Part shown: positions 55,679 to 64,000 of the stretch, in pieces
How positions within the stretch are numbered: position 1 is the stretch's first letter
How the letters are laid out: each line of letters opens with the position of its first letter
From: Salifodinibacter halophilus
GTDB lineage: Bacteria; Pseudomonadota; Gammaproteobacteria; Nevskiales; Salinisphaeraceae
Direction of reading: 5' to 3'
Assembly (NCBI GenBank): GCA_012999515.1
Contig: JABEEB010000001.1
Coordinates: 248,001-312,000, forward strand
Length of the DNA: 64,000 nucleotides
Program-made: the position numbers and the translations under genes
Notes under the pieces: model-generated
Database searches by the model: none
The model's input: only the letters and a program-made list of their open reading frames with translations
Told to the model about the DNA's origin: nothing

Positions 55679-56584
55679 ATGAGTGTGTTCAGCTTGGCGA
55701 ATGCGTGGCGATGCGTAGGCGGGTTGATGGCAAGGCGCATGGTGTATGGTCCGGGCGCGTTAATCGGGATCGCCGCCCTGTTGCTGGCATGTGCCCAGTC
55801 GTCGCCCGGCAACCAGGCTCTGCCGGCAGCGGTTGGTCAGCCCACGGCGCACGCGCGTGATATAAGAGTTTTGGATAACCCAGGCTTTGTAGTCGGCTAT
55901 GATTTGAAACGGCGGCGGGCAGCCTGGGTTGCGTTCCAGTTGCGGCCGGTGGGGCACAGCCAGCCGATGCAGCGACCGGATTTTAAGCCCGATTCGAGAC
56001 TGGCGTCGAAGCGCCAGCGTACGCACTACGACAAACGTGGTTTCGATCGTGGGCACATGGCGCCCAACTACGCCATGCGCCAGCTCTACGGTCGTCAGGC
56101 CCAGCGTGCCAGCTTTTATTACAGCAATGTCGTAGTCCAGCGCAGCCGGCTTAACCAGCTCGTTTGGCAGCGCCTCGAGGAAATCGAGATCGACGATCTT
56201 GCGCCGCAGCTCGATGCGCTTTGGGTCGTAACTGGCCCAGTGCCGGCCGACAATGGTGGTTTGCCGAACGCGTTCTATCGAATTTGGCTGGCCCGTGGTA
56301 GTAGCGGCCAGTGGCGGACACTGGCATTTATCGTGCCGCAAAGCGTGCGCGGCGACGAAAGATTGTCGCGTTTTCGAGTCTCGATCGACCGCATCGAGTC
56401 GGCGACCGGACTCGAGTTTTTCCCGAAGTTGGACCACAAGACGCAGCAACGTCTGGAAATCGATCGTGCACCGGCTTCGACATTCGGGTTTGCACGCCAC
56501 GCTTGCCAGCCCGCGCGCTATCGTTCCAAGTGGCAGGGTCGCGGCGGCATTCATCTGAACTTCGATCGTTGTGACGACCGGTGA
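55679..56584 (+). CDS. DNA/RNA non-specific endonuclease, predicted lipoprotein
   Basis: A 301-residue nuclease of the NucA/Serratia type (beta-beta-alpha metal). The active site DRGHMAPNYA is present, with the catalytic His at about 126, and FYYSNVVVQ with the Mg-binding Asn region follows. The N-terminus has a hydrophobic segment ending in a lipobox LLAC, so it is probably a lipoprotein; Ala follows the Cys, which fits outer-membrane sorting. It likely degrades nucleic acids in the periplasm or outside for nutrition. AAGAGG precedes the ATG by about ten bases. recO lies 66 bp downstream. Confidence 0.87.
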   Translation: MSVFSLANAWRCVGGLMARRMVYGPGALIGIAALLLACAQSSPGNQALPAAVGQPTAHARDIRVLDNPGFVVGYDLKRRRAAWVAFQLRPVGHSQPMQRPDFKPDSRLASKRQRTHYDKRGFDRGHMAPNYAMRQLYGRQAQRASFYYSNVVVQRSRLNQLVWQRLEEIEIDDLAPQLDALWVVTGPVPADNGGLPNAFYRIWLARGSSGQWRTLAFIVPQSVRGDERLSRFRVSIDRIESATGLEFFPKLDHKTQQRLEIDRAPASTFGFARHACQPARYRSKWQGRGGIHLNFDRCDDR

Positions 56585-56650
56585 GCGGGTTAATTTACAC
56601 CGCGGGGCGGTATCGTGATCGGTCTGGTCGCCGTATAAACGGGGCGTGGT

Positions 56651-57418
56651 ATGCACGTTGATCTAGCTGATTGTGTGGTTCTCCACCGCCGTGCCTGGCG
56701 TGAAACCAGCTTGATCGTCGATGTGCTGGCGCGCGAACATGGGCGTTTCGCGCTCGTGGCCAAAGGGGCGAGGCGGCCGAAAAGCCGTTGGTCGGGTACG
56801 CTCGAACCGCTGGCGCGTGTCTCGTTATCCTGGCGCGGTCGCGGTGACATGCCGACCCTTGCGGATGTCCAGCCCGGCGCGCCACGACGCCTGGGCGATA
56901 ACCGACTATTGGCCGGCCTTTATGCCGCGGAGCTAACGCTGCGTCTGTGCGCGCGCGGCGATCCGCACCCGGCTCTGTTTGACAGTTTCGCGACGCTGCT
57001 CGAAATCCTGGAGCAGGGCGCGCCGGCGGTGGTGGCTTTGCGTTTTTTCGAACGTGACTTACTGGCCGAATTGGGCTATGGGTTGGATTTGTGGCATGCC
57101 GCGGACACCGGGCAAGCCGTGGTGGCCGGACAAGCCTATAATCTAGTGGCTGATGTCGGATTCGAGACAGCCGATAACGAAACGGTCGACGCTGTGGACG
57201 GACGCGTTTTGATTGGTTTGCGCAGCGGGCGCTTTGAATTGGGTGCGGACGTACGCACCGCTCGTGATTTGATGCGACGCGCGCTTGCACCGCATTTAGG
57301 CGATCGGCCCCTTAAATCTGTCGCCACAGCGCATGCGATGCAGCGGCTCGGCCGGCGGTCGGACGCTGTCGAGACCGCCGACGCCGCACACCGATCATCT
57401 GAGGAGCCCAGAACATGA
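56651..57418 (+). CDS. recO: DNA repair protein RecO
   Basis: A 255-residue RecO. The N-terminal OB fold has [30 protein letters not shown], spread over residues 13-42, followed by [27 protein letters not shown] in the helical domain. It helps load RecA on SSB-coated gaps with RecF and RecR. It overlaps pdxJ by four bases (ATGA), the usual recO-pdxJ pairing. The era gene that normally precedes recO is absent here; a nuclease gene takes its place. Confidence 0.94.
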   Translation: MHVDLADCVVLHRRAWRETSLIVDVLAREHGRFALVAKGARRPKSRWSGTLEPLARVSLSWRGRGDMPTLADVQPGAPRRLGDNRLLAGLYAAELTLRLCARGDPHPALFDSFATLLEILEQGAPAVVALRFFERDLLAELGYGLDLWHAADTGQAVVAGQAYNLVADVGFETADNETVDAVDGRVLIGLRSGRFELGADVRTARDLMRRALAPHLGDRPLKSVATAHAMQRLGRRSDAVETADAAHRSSEEPRT

Positions 57419-58170
57419 GCGCAGAGACCAAGCCACTCGATACTGTACGGCTCGGCGTGAACGTAGACCATGTCGCGACGCTTCGCCAAGCCCGGCGGAC
57501 CGATTATCCGAGTGTCCAGCGCGCCGCGCTTACCACGATGGCGGCTGGCGCGGCCAGCATCACGGTTCATTTACGCGAGGATCGTCGACATATTCAAGAT
57601 GCCGATGTCGAAGCCTTGATTGCGGCCGACGACGTGCCTGTGAATCTGGAATTGGCGGCGACGCCTTCGATGCTGGCGATCGCGACTCGCTTGAAGCCGC
57701 GTGACGCGTGCCTTGTGCCGGAAAAACGCGAGGAGTTGACCACCGAAGGCGGCCTCGATGTGGCCGGCCAACCTGAGGCAGTGGCCGCTGCGGTAAAACG
57801 CCTAACCGAGGCGGGTATCCATGTTGCGCTCTTCATCGATCCCGATGTCGATCAGGTGATGGCGGCTGCGCGCACCGGTGTGCCGGCGATCGAGCTCCAT
57901 ACCGGTGCCTACGCCGACGCGCCGGCTGGTGCCGCACGCGAACGCGAATGTTCGCGCATCGCCGATGCGGCAGCGCGCGGTGCGGATCTTGGACTGGAAG
58001 TCCACGGCGGCCACGGATTGAATCAGACCAACGTTGGGCCGATAGCCGCCATTCCATCGATTGTCGAGCTCAATATTGGTCACGCGATCGTCGCCGATGC
58101 GATTGAGTTGGGAATGGCGGATGCCGTTCGCGCTATGCGTGAAGCAATCGACGCGACCGATTGCGATTGA
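57415..58170 (+). CDS. pdxJ: Pyridoxine 5'-phosphate synthase
   Basis: A 251-residue TIM-barrel enzyme. It has [20 protein letters not shown] near the N-terminus, [20 protein letters not shown], the catalytic Glu in [27 protein letters not shown], and [21 protein letters not shown] near the end. It condenses 1-deoxyxylulose 5-phosphate with 3-amino-2-oxopropyl phosphate to make pyridoxine 5'-phosphate. Coupled to recO. The acpS gene that often follows is replaced by an MFS transporter, 37 bp downstream. Confidence 0.97.
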   Translation: MSAETKPLDTVRLGVNVDHVATLRQARRTDYPSVQRAALTTMAAGAASITVHLREDRRHIQDADVEALIAADDVPVNLELAATPSMLAIATRLKPRDACLVPEKREELTTEGGLDVAGQPEAVAAAVKRLTEAGIHVALFIDPDVDQVMAAARTGVPAIELHTGAYADAPAGAARERECSRIADAAARGADLGLEVHGGHGLNQTNVGPIAAIPSIVELNIGHAIVADAIELGMADAVRAMREAIDATDCD

Positions 58171-58207
58171 GCCAACAGTCAAATCATTCGCCTACGGAGG
58201 CCGTTGT

Positions 58208-59419
58208 ATGACTAACGCATCGGGTCTTATGCGCGGCACACCGGCGTATCGCCGTGCTGTTCTAGCCTTGGTGCTGGCCGGTTTTGCGACGTTTTCGACG
58301 CTATACAGCGTGCAGCCGCTGATGCCTGTTTTATCACGCGTTTTCTCGGTGGGCGCGGCGACCGCCAGCCTGGCATTGTCGGCGACAACTGGTGTGTTGG
58401 CCGTTACGTTGTTTGTGGCCGGTTTGTTATCCGGATCACTCCCGCGTAAGCCAGTCATGGGGGTGTCGATATTGGCCTCGGCCATGCTGTCGTTCGCGGC
58501 CGCCATGGCGCCGAACTGGTCGGTCTTGATCAGCGTGCGCGCGCTCGATGGGCTGGCTCTCGGTGGTGTGCCAGCATTGGCTATCGCCTATCTGTCGGAG
58601 GAAATACATCCGGCCGATTTGGGCAGTGCCGCTGGTTTGTATATCGCTGGTACGGCGGTTGGCGGTATGGGCGGCCGGGTGATCGCCGGCGTGATTGCCG
58701 ATGTCGCCGGTTGGCGCACCGCGTTGATCGCGCTCGGTGCTATCGGCCTGGTGACAGCCGTTGGTTTTATGGCCTTGCTGCCTGCGTCCCGGCACTTCCA
58801 ACCACAGTCCGGCCTACGCCTGCGCGAACATATGGCCCCCATTGGCCGGCATCTGCGCCACCCTGCGTTGCCGTTTGTCTTCGCTTGGGGACTGCTGTCG
58901 ATGGGCGTGTTCGTTAGCGTCTACAACTACGTTGGTTATCGGCTCGAAGCACCGCCTTTCAACCTGGGCCAGTCGGCGATTGCTGCTGTTTTTTCGGTCT
59001 ATATCGTCGGTGTCTTCACGTCGACGGCTGCCGGTCGCCTGGCCGATCAGTTTGGCCGGGTTCGTATCCTTGCGACTGGTTGCGTATTGATGTGTATTGG
59101 TGTCGGAATCATGGCGATGCCGTCAGTTGCTGCCATCGTGAGCGGTATGGCGTTGCTGACCGTGGGGTTTTTTGCCGGCCACGCGACGGCTAGCGGCTGG
59201 ATTGGCCGTTTGGCTGAAACGGGCCAGGGCCACGCCGCCGGACTTTACTTGCTGGCGTACTACATCGGGTCGAGCGCGGTCGGTAGTGCCGTGGGTCTGT
59301 TTTGGTATGTAGGCCACTGGACTGGTGTCACGCTTGCGCTGGGTGTCCTTATGGTTGTTGGCGTTGTTGTCGTCATCCGGTTGATGTATTGGCAACGCCA
59401 GCAAATGCAAAAACGCTAA
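58208..59419 (+). CDS. MFS transporter, YnfM-like
   Basis: A 403-residue major-facilitator protein with twelve helices. The early TLYSVQPLMPVLSRVFSV, the loop 2-3 region, and the even spacing of helices follow the YnfM/arabinose-efflux-like group. GGAGG lies about eight bases before the ATG; a longer frame runs back into pdxJ and is rejected. It is probably cotranscribed with recO-pdxJ but not functionally linked to them in any obvious way. The substrate is unknown; drug or metabolite export is typical. Confidence 0.87.
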   Translation: MTNASGLMRGTPAYRRAVLALVLAGFATFSTLYSVQPLMPVLSRVFSVGAATASLALSATTGVLAVTLFVAGLLSGSLPRKPVMGVSILASAMLSFAAAMAPNWSVLISVRALDGLALGGVPALAIAYLSEEIHPADLGSAAGLYIAGTAVGGMGGRVIAGVIADVAGWRTALIALGAIGLVTAVGFMALLPASRHFQPQSGLRLREHMAPIGRHLRHPALPFVFAWGLLSMGVFVSVYNYVGYRLEAPPFNLGQSAIAAVFSVYIVGVFTSTAAGRLADQFGRVRILATGCVLMCIGVGIMAMPSVAAIVSGMALLTVGFFAGHATASGWIGRLAETGQGHAAGLYLLAYYIGSSAVGSAVGLFWYVGHWTGVTLALGVLMVVGVVVVIRLMYWQRQQMQKR

Positions 59420-59530
59420 CTCCTGCCCGATAAACCGAACGGGAGTGGGCACCTGATCTGTGCGAGTTGGCGACGCTGCGGCGCTCGTGCTCTAAGCGGG
59501 TTAATATGGTTCCCTGCTCCGCGCTTGTTA

Positions 59531-60004
59531 ATGATCATGAAGTTATTTCGCTGTTGCCGCTGGTTCACCCTTATCCTGATCGCTACGCCGTTGATTTTGG
59601 TGGCTGATCCTGGTTCGGGTGGCCAAAACAAGAACGTTTTTGCGTCGTTGGATGCTGATAACAACGGCCAGATCAGCCGTCAGGAAATGCTGGCTGCGCA
59701 GTCCAAGCGCTTCCACAGCATGGATGTTGACGATAATGACAAGTTGAGCCGCGACGAATTCCGGCAGGCGATGGCCAAGCGCTACGGCGATCCGGATCAG
59801 ATGTCGCCGCGCCAGCGCAAAAAGATCGGTAATCGCATCGACGCGTGGTTCAAACACATCGATCAAGACGGCGACGGTAACGTCACGCTATCGGAATATC
59901 AGAAAGCGATGAGCGTCTACTTCGACCGCCTGGATACCAACGACGACGGCCGGTTGACGTCGCAAGAGCTCAAAAAAGCACTGCAGTCGCCGAAAAAGAA
60001 GTGA
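59531..60004 (+). CDS. Secreted EF-hand calcium-binding protein
   Basis: A 157-residue small protein with a signal peptide (hydrophobic 9-25, ending LVAD) and four EF-hand loops: DADNNGQISRQE, DVDDNDKLSRDE, DQDGDGNVTLSE and DTNDDGRLTSQE. All have the Asp at position 1 and Glu at position 12 needed for calcium. It is likely a periplasmic or surface calcium-binding protein of unknown role. Three possible starts (TTG, ATG, ATG) cluster within 12 bases; none has a clear ribosome binding site. It is convergent with the iminopeptidase gene. Confidence 0.85.
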   Translation: MIMKLFRCCRWFTLILIATPLILVADPGSGGQNKNVFASLDADNNGQISRQEMLAAQSKRFHSMDVDDNDKLSRDEFRQAMAKRYGDPDQMSPRQRKKIGNRIDAWFKHIDQDGDGNVTLSEYQKAMSVYFDRLDTNDDGRLTSQELKKALQSPKKK

Positions 60005-60043
60005 CCGAGCTCGCTTCGCGTTGGCCGAATTCGGTGATGGTGC

Positions 60044-61009
60044 TTAGTGCGCACGCTGTCGTTTGAAACGCTCGGTGGCGTGGACGAGCGCGCGAACGTT
60101 GCTCGGGTCAAATGCGGAGTGGCCGGCGTCCGGGGTGACGACCAGCTCGGCCGCAGGCCAGGCACGATGCAGCGCCCAGGCGTTTCGCATCGGTGTGATC
60201 AAGTCGAGCCGCCCCTGGACGATCGTGGCGGGGATGTCGCGGAGTCGGCCGACGCGTTCGAGAATCCAGTCGTCGCTTTCGAGAAACCCAGCGTTGGCGA
60301 AGTAGTGACACTCGATGCGGGCGAAAGCTACTGCAAAATTATCACTCGGTCCGTCGCTGTTGGTTATTTGGCCGAGTGAAGTAGCCGCGGCTTCCCAGGC
60401 CGTCCAGCGCCGGGCCGCAGCGACACGTACCGAGTAGTCTGAATCGGTCAAGCGACGATAATAGGCGCCGACGAGATCATCACGTTCAGCCGGCGGGATG
60501 AATTCATAGTATTGCTCAAACGCTTCGGGCAGCAGCGCGCTGGCCCCGGATTGATAGAACCATGCAATTTCGTGCCGGCGCAGCAAAAAGATACCGCGCA
60601 GGATCAGTGCGGTTACGCGCTGGGGATGGGTCTCGGCGTAGATCAGGCCGAGTGTCGAGCCCCAGGAGCCGCCGAAAACCAGCCATTGCTCGATCGCTAG
60701 ATGTCGGCGCAGGCGTTCGATGTCGTCGACCAGATGCCAGGTCGTGTTGCTGGCTAATGTCGAGTGTGGCGTTGAGCGACCGCAGCCACGCTGGTCGAAC
60801 ACCACGATCCGATAGGCTACCGGGTCGAAAAAACGCGGGCTATTGGGGCCCGCACCTGCCCCCGGGCCACCATGCAAGATGATTGCCGGCTGGCCGTTGG
60901 GGTTACCGTATTGGCGGTAGGCGATTTCGTGGCCGTCGGACGCGGCCAAGCGACTGTCGTCGAAAGGCTCGCTGACGGAAAAAAGCGCGCTATGAGCGTT
61001 GCTGTCCAT
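60044..61009 (-). CDS. pip: Proline iminopeptidase
   Basis: A 321-residue alpha/beta hydrolase. It has the oxyanion region LHGGPGAGAGPNSPRFFDP, the family mark VVFDQRGCGRSTPH, the nucleophile Ser115 in GGSWGSTLGL, the acid near 268 in QGRLDLITP and the His in DAGHSAFDP. It releases N-terminal proline from peptides in the cytosol. It is transcribed away from metZ; the 216-bp space between them holds an extended hairpin. S33 family assignment is firm, the preference for proline inferred. Confidence 0.93.
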   Translation of the reverse strand: MDSNAHSALFSVSEPFDDSRLAASDGHEIAYRQYGNPNGQPAIILHGGPGAGAGPNSPRFFDPVAYRIVVFDQRGCGRSTPHSTLASNTTWHLVDDIERLRRHLAIEQWLVFGGSWGSTLGLIYAETHPQRVTALILRGIFLLRRHEIAWFYQSGASALLPEAFEQYYEFIPPAERDDLVGAYYRRLTDSDYSVRVAAARRWTAWEAAATSLGQITNSDGPSDNFAVAFARIECHYFANAGFLESDDWILERVGRLRDIPATIVQGRLDLITPMRNAWALHRAWPAAELVVTPDAGHSAFDPSNVRALVHATERFKRQRAH

Positions 61010-61031
61010 AATGGAAATCGTAAACTATCCG

Positions 61032-61076
61032 GGTGCCGTGTCGGGCTGGATGCGTAATGGCGACCATTACGGCACC
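61032..61076. other. Bulged hairpin between pip and metZ
   Basis: GGTGCCG (61032-61038) can pair with CGGCACC (61070-61076), and inside it GTAATGG-CGA-CCATTAC (61054-61070) forms a second stem sharing one base. The left side has a 15-nt bulge. It lies about 150 bp before metZ. It does not match any methionine-related riboswitch I know. Confidence 0.4.
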
Positions 61077-61225
61077 TTGGCCTTGGACAAACCGTGAAGC
61101 GTTTATGCAATCGCCGATAGAAGCGCACAATACAATGGTGGCTGCCGGGGGATGCCTGGCGCGGCAAGGCAATAACCGCCGATATATCGCCGGCTGGCTG
61201 AATTCAGACAAAAAGTGATGCAGTG

Positions 61226-62413
61226 ATGAGTGAATCCGAAGACCATTGGCAACTGGCGACGCAGGGCGTACGTGTCGGTACCGAGCGTACATCGGCCGGC
61301 GAGCACAGCGAGCCGGTGTATCTGACCTCCAGTTTCGCCTTTGCCTCGGCTGAACAAGCCGCCGCGCGCTTTTCCGGTGAAGAGCCCGGCAACGTCTATT
61401 CACGCTTTACCAACCCCACGGTCGATGCGTTTTGCCGGCGGTTGGCGGCGATGGAAGGTGGTCAGTGTTGTGTTGCCACCGGTTCCGGCATGTCGGCGGT
61501 TCTGGCGACTTGTCTGGCCACGCTCGAGGCCGGCGACCACATCGTCGCCGCGCACTCGCTGTTTGGCTCGACCATCGGATTATTCAATAATTATCTCGGC
61601 AAACTTGGTATCGAGACCACCTTCGTCTCACCGAACGATGTCGACGGCTGGCGTGACGCAATGCGGCCGGAAACGCGCATGCTGTTCGTCGAGACGCCGT
61701 CCAATCCGCTGACCGAAATCGTCGACATGACTGCCTTGGCCGAGATTGCCAACGATCACCAGGCACTTTTCGTTGTCGATAATTGTTTCTGTACACCTGC
61801 GTTACAGCGGCCACTCGAGTTCGGCGCACATGTGGTGATCCACTCAGCGACCAAGTATCTCGACGGGCAAGGCCGTGCGGTTGGCGGTGCCGTGATCGGC
61901 GATGCCGATGTCGTTGGCGACCGGGTTTTTAGATGTCTGCGCACCTGTGGTCCATCGATGAGTCCGTTCAACGCCTGGATTTTTCATAAAGCACTCGAGA
62001 CGCTGGAACTTCGCATGGCTGCGCATTGCCGAAATGCATACGCGCTGGCCGAGTGGCTGGTCGAACAGCCGAATGTGGAACACGTCTACTACCCGGGGTT
62101 GGCCAGCCATCGCCAGCGCGACCTCGCCGCACGCCAACAGCCGGGCGGGTTTGGCGGCATCGTGTCGCTGCGTGTGGCCGGTGGTCGCGAGGGTGCGTTC
62201 AAACTCATCAACAGCGCGACGATGCTCTCGATCACGGCCAATCTCGGCGATACGCGTTCGACCATTGTGCATCCGGCGAGTACAACCCATGCGCGGATTT
62301 CCGCGGCTGAACGCGAACGTGCGGGCGTGGCCGAGGGATTGGTGCGCATATCGGTCGGTTTAGAGTCGGTCGACGACATCAAGGCCGATCTGGCGCCCGG
62401 CCTAGGTGGCTGA
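61226..62413 (+). CDS. metZ: O-succinylhomoserine sulfhydrylase
   Basis: A 395-residue PLP enzyme of the Cys/Met metabolism family. It has VYLTSSFAFASAEQAAARF near the N-terminus, VYSRFTNPTVDAF, TGSGMSAVLAT, DNCFCTPALQRP and the PLP Lys in SATKYLDGQGR (about 209), with TRSTIVHPASTTHARI near the end. The Phe-Cys in DNCFCTP and YLDGQGR are typical of MetZ rather than MetB. It makes homocysteine directly from O-succinylhomoserine and sulfide, in keeping with the sulfur-assimilation genes nearby. An adjacent GTG was rejected for the ATG. Confidence 0.93.
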   Translation: MSESEDHWQLATQGVRVGTERTSAGEHSEPVYLTSSFAFASAEQAAARFSGEEPGNVYSRFTNPTVDAFCRRLAAMEGGQCCVATGSGMSAVLATCLATLEAGDHIVAAHSLFGSTIGLFNNYLGKLGIETTFVSPNDVDGWRDAMRPETRMLFVETPSNPLTEIVDMTALAEIANDHQALFVVDNCFCTPALQRPLEFGAHVVIHSATKYLDGQGRAVGGAVIGDADVVGDRVFRCLRTCGPSMSPFNAWIFHKALETLELRMAAHCRNAYALAEWLVEQPNVEHVYYPGLASHRQRDLAARQQPGGFGGIVSLRVAGGREGAFKLINSATMLSITANLGDTRSTIVHPASTTHARISAAERERAGVAEGLVRISVGLESVDDIKADLAPGLGG

Positions 62414-62627
62414 CAAGAACGGTGAATACGCTGGGATCGGCTATCGGAGTCGGGCGTTAAATGGCGGCCGTTTGCATCGAACGTCGATCGATTGGTCCAT
62501 ATCCGTCACGCGAAGTGGCTGCAGCGCTGTGATAACGGTCAACGCGACCGAAATGAATTCTGGGGCTTTGTAAGCTATATTGAGTGGTTTTTATTGGATC
62601 CCGCCATCGCCGGATGGAGTCGATAGC

Positions 62628-64000
62628 TTGCAACATCAGGGATACTTCGCATCCAGTCAGATCGTTATACGCTGCCACTTCGCAGGCCGCGATGTTTGCC
62701 TTCGGCGGCTGCCCATAACTTCGGCGCTGGCTGTCGGCGCGTTAGTTATCGGCGTGTCCTCGAGCGCGCTGGCGGATGGCCGCGATCAGTCATCGACGCC
62801 CCAAACTTTCCGGCTGGCGCCGGTCGAGGTTCAAAGCAGCCGTTTGCATCAGAATGCGCTGGATACGCCGGCTGCCGTGCAGATGGTGCACGCGCATAAA
62901 ACGCTGCAGGGGCGGCGCAAGGCCCAGCTCAACGATACACTCAATGAAGTGCCGGGCGTCTATGCAACCAACGGCAGTAACTATGTGCAGGGGTTGCGAC
63001 TGTCGATCCGAGGCTTTGGTGCACGCTCGGCGTTCGGCATTCGCGGTATCCGTGTACGCGTCGATGGTATTCCGTCGACCCTGGTCGATGGCTCGACTAT
63101 GACCGATGCCATTGATAGCGCGGCCATCAATGATATCCAGGTCCGGCGTGGCCCGTTTTCGGTGCAATATGGCAACGCCAGCGGTGGCATCGTCAACATC
63201 ACCACACTCGAGCCCAGCGATGGGCCGCTAAACCGTGTCAACGTGTCCGCTGGCGGTGATGGGTATCGTCACTATGTGCTGCAATCGGCACACGAATTTG
63301 ATGACTGGGGCGTGGCGGCAACAGCCTCGCGCCTGCATATTGACGGTTATCGCCACCATAGCCGTGTGCTGGAAAATCGTTTCACCGGCAAACTGACTCG
63401 CCAGATCGGCGAAACCGGGCAGTTGAAGCTCATCACCCGGTTGCTGGATCAGCCGGATTCGCTCGACCCCGGTGGAGTGGCACATGACCGCGCGCAAAAC
63501 AATCCGAAAGATGCGCGTCCGGCCAATTTAAAGTACGACGCGCGAGAGACCGTGACGCAACAGACAGCGGGCATGGTCTACACCGATCAGTTCGACAAAC
63601 AGACCGACTACCGGCTCAACGCGTTCTATACCCACCGCAAATTTGATGAATTTCTGCCGTTTGGTAAGACCAATAATGGCGGTGTGCCGTCGTATAACCG
63701 CAACTTTTTCGGCGGCGGCGGGAAAGTCACGCGCCATGACACACTCTGGGGCCATAAGAACCAGGCCGTTCTCGGCTTCGACGCGCATGCCCAATTCGAC
63801 CACCGCAAGCGTTACAACAACGATTTCGGCAGCAAGGGCGCGCAAACCCAGAATGAAGACCAACACGCGACCGATTTCGCCATCTATGGCCAGGACGCGT
63901 TTCATGTCACGAAACGTTTGAAAGTGACGGCTGGACTTCGTTACGACTGGTTAAATTTTGATGTTGATGACCATTTCGTAACGGCGACTAACGGCGACGC
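62628..64000 (+). CDS. TonB-dependent receptor (5' part, runs off the window)
   Basis: An outer-membrane receptor cut by the right edge, with about 457 residues visible. An N-terminal region has a signal sequence (hydrophobic LAVGALVIGV, ending SALA), a TonB-box-like stretch near APVEVQSSR, then the plug domain with LNDTLNEVPGVYATN, LRLSIRGFGARSAFG, RRGPFSVQYGNASGGIVN and the start of the barrel (FDKQTDYRLNAFYTHR). No ATG or GTG opens the frame. The best start is TTG at 62628 with GGAG eight bases upstream, giving a long N-region of about 30 residues. The frame stays open back to 62574. Substrate is unknown; iron siderophores are typical. Confidence 0.85.
   Translation, partial: MQHQGYFASSQIVIRCHFAGRDVCLRRLPITSALAVGALVIGVSSSALADGRDQSSTPQTFRLAPVEVQSSRLHQNALDTPAAVQMVHAHKTLQGRRKAQLNDTLNEVPGVYATNGSNYVQGLRLSIRGFGARSAFGIRGIRVRVDGIPSTLVDGSTMTDAIDSAAINDIQVRRGPFSVQYGNASGGIVNITTLEPSDGPLNRVNVSAGGDGYRHYVLQSAHEFDDWGVAATASRLHIDGYRHHSRVLENRFTGKLTRQIGETGQLKLITRLLDQPDSLDPGGVAHDRAQNNPKDARPANLKYDARETVTQQTAGMVYTDQFDKQTDYRLNAFYTHRKFDEFLPFGKTNNGGVPSYNRNFFGGGGKVTRHDTLWGHKNQAVLGFDAHAQFDHRKRYNNDFGSKGAQTQNEDQHATDFAIYGQDAFHVTKRLKVTAGLRYDWLNFDVDDHFVTATNGD

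Overview
The window reads as chromosome of a gammaproteobacterium with moderately high GC, rich in transport and catabolism. A full-length FtsK, LolA, CysB, a PpsA/PpsR pair, CysG, an Aat/IF-1 pair and a PilA-type pilin all fit this class. A halophilic or marine genus such as Salinisphaera is my best guess, from protein flavour only. I see no insertion sequence, prophage, CRISPR array, rRNA or tRNA gene.

Layout. 1-3.9 kb: part of a homoprotocatechuate meta-cleavage operon (FAH-family enzyme, hpaE, hpaF) with its MarR-type regulator hpaR. 4.2-11 kb: an EamA exporter coupled to a sulfurtransferase, then ppsA and, divergently, its regulator ppsR, a DUF1249 protein and an SDR. 11-23.4 kb: a sugar island. 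It has a ChvE/Ggu-like ABC importer with a secreted mutarotase, a KDG-type kinase, and a six-gene operon (sugar-acid dehydratase, xylose dehydrogenase-like SDR, XylX-like dehydratase, ketoglutarate-semialdehyde dehydrogenase, AraD1, KDPGal-type aldolase) whose promoter lies inside a perfect operator-like inverted repeat. 24-25.5 kb: a VOC protein and a divergent LysR regulator.

25.5-29.6 kb: a type IV pilin gene with a GT-C membrane glycosyltransferase and a DPM1-like GT2, which suggests pilin glycosylation. The pilin has a sigma-54 promoter. Upstream lies a second sigma-54 promoter with the same upstream sites at the same offsets; it leads after about 115 nt to a strong terminator, with no ORF between but two A-rich Hfq/Crc-type motifs. 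This small-RNA candidate is the most novel item in the window.

29.6-38.8 kb: a six-gene guanidino-compound operon (guanidinobutyrase, YjiH protein, 2-ketoarginine decarboxylase-like TPP enzyme, NCS1 permease, MBL hydrolase, aldehyde dehydrogenase). It has a sigma-54 promoter and a divergent sigma-54 activator, with a 34-bp palindrome between them.

39-62.4 kb: mostly housekeeping (infA, aat, ftsK, lolA, serS, cysB, cysG, recO, pdxJ, metZ) with a CrbS/CrbR-like acetate-switch pair, a TauE-type exporter, a lipoprotein nuclease, an MFS transporter and an EF-hand protein. The window ends inside a TonB-dependent receptor gene.

Starts were re-chosen wherever an upstream extension ran through a neighbour or a good ribosome binding site supported an internal codon.
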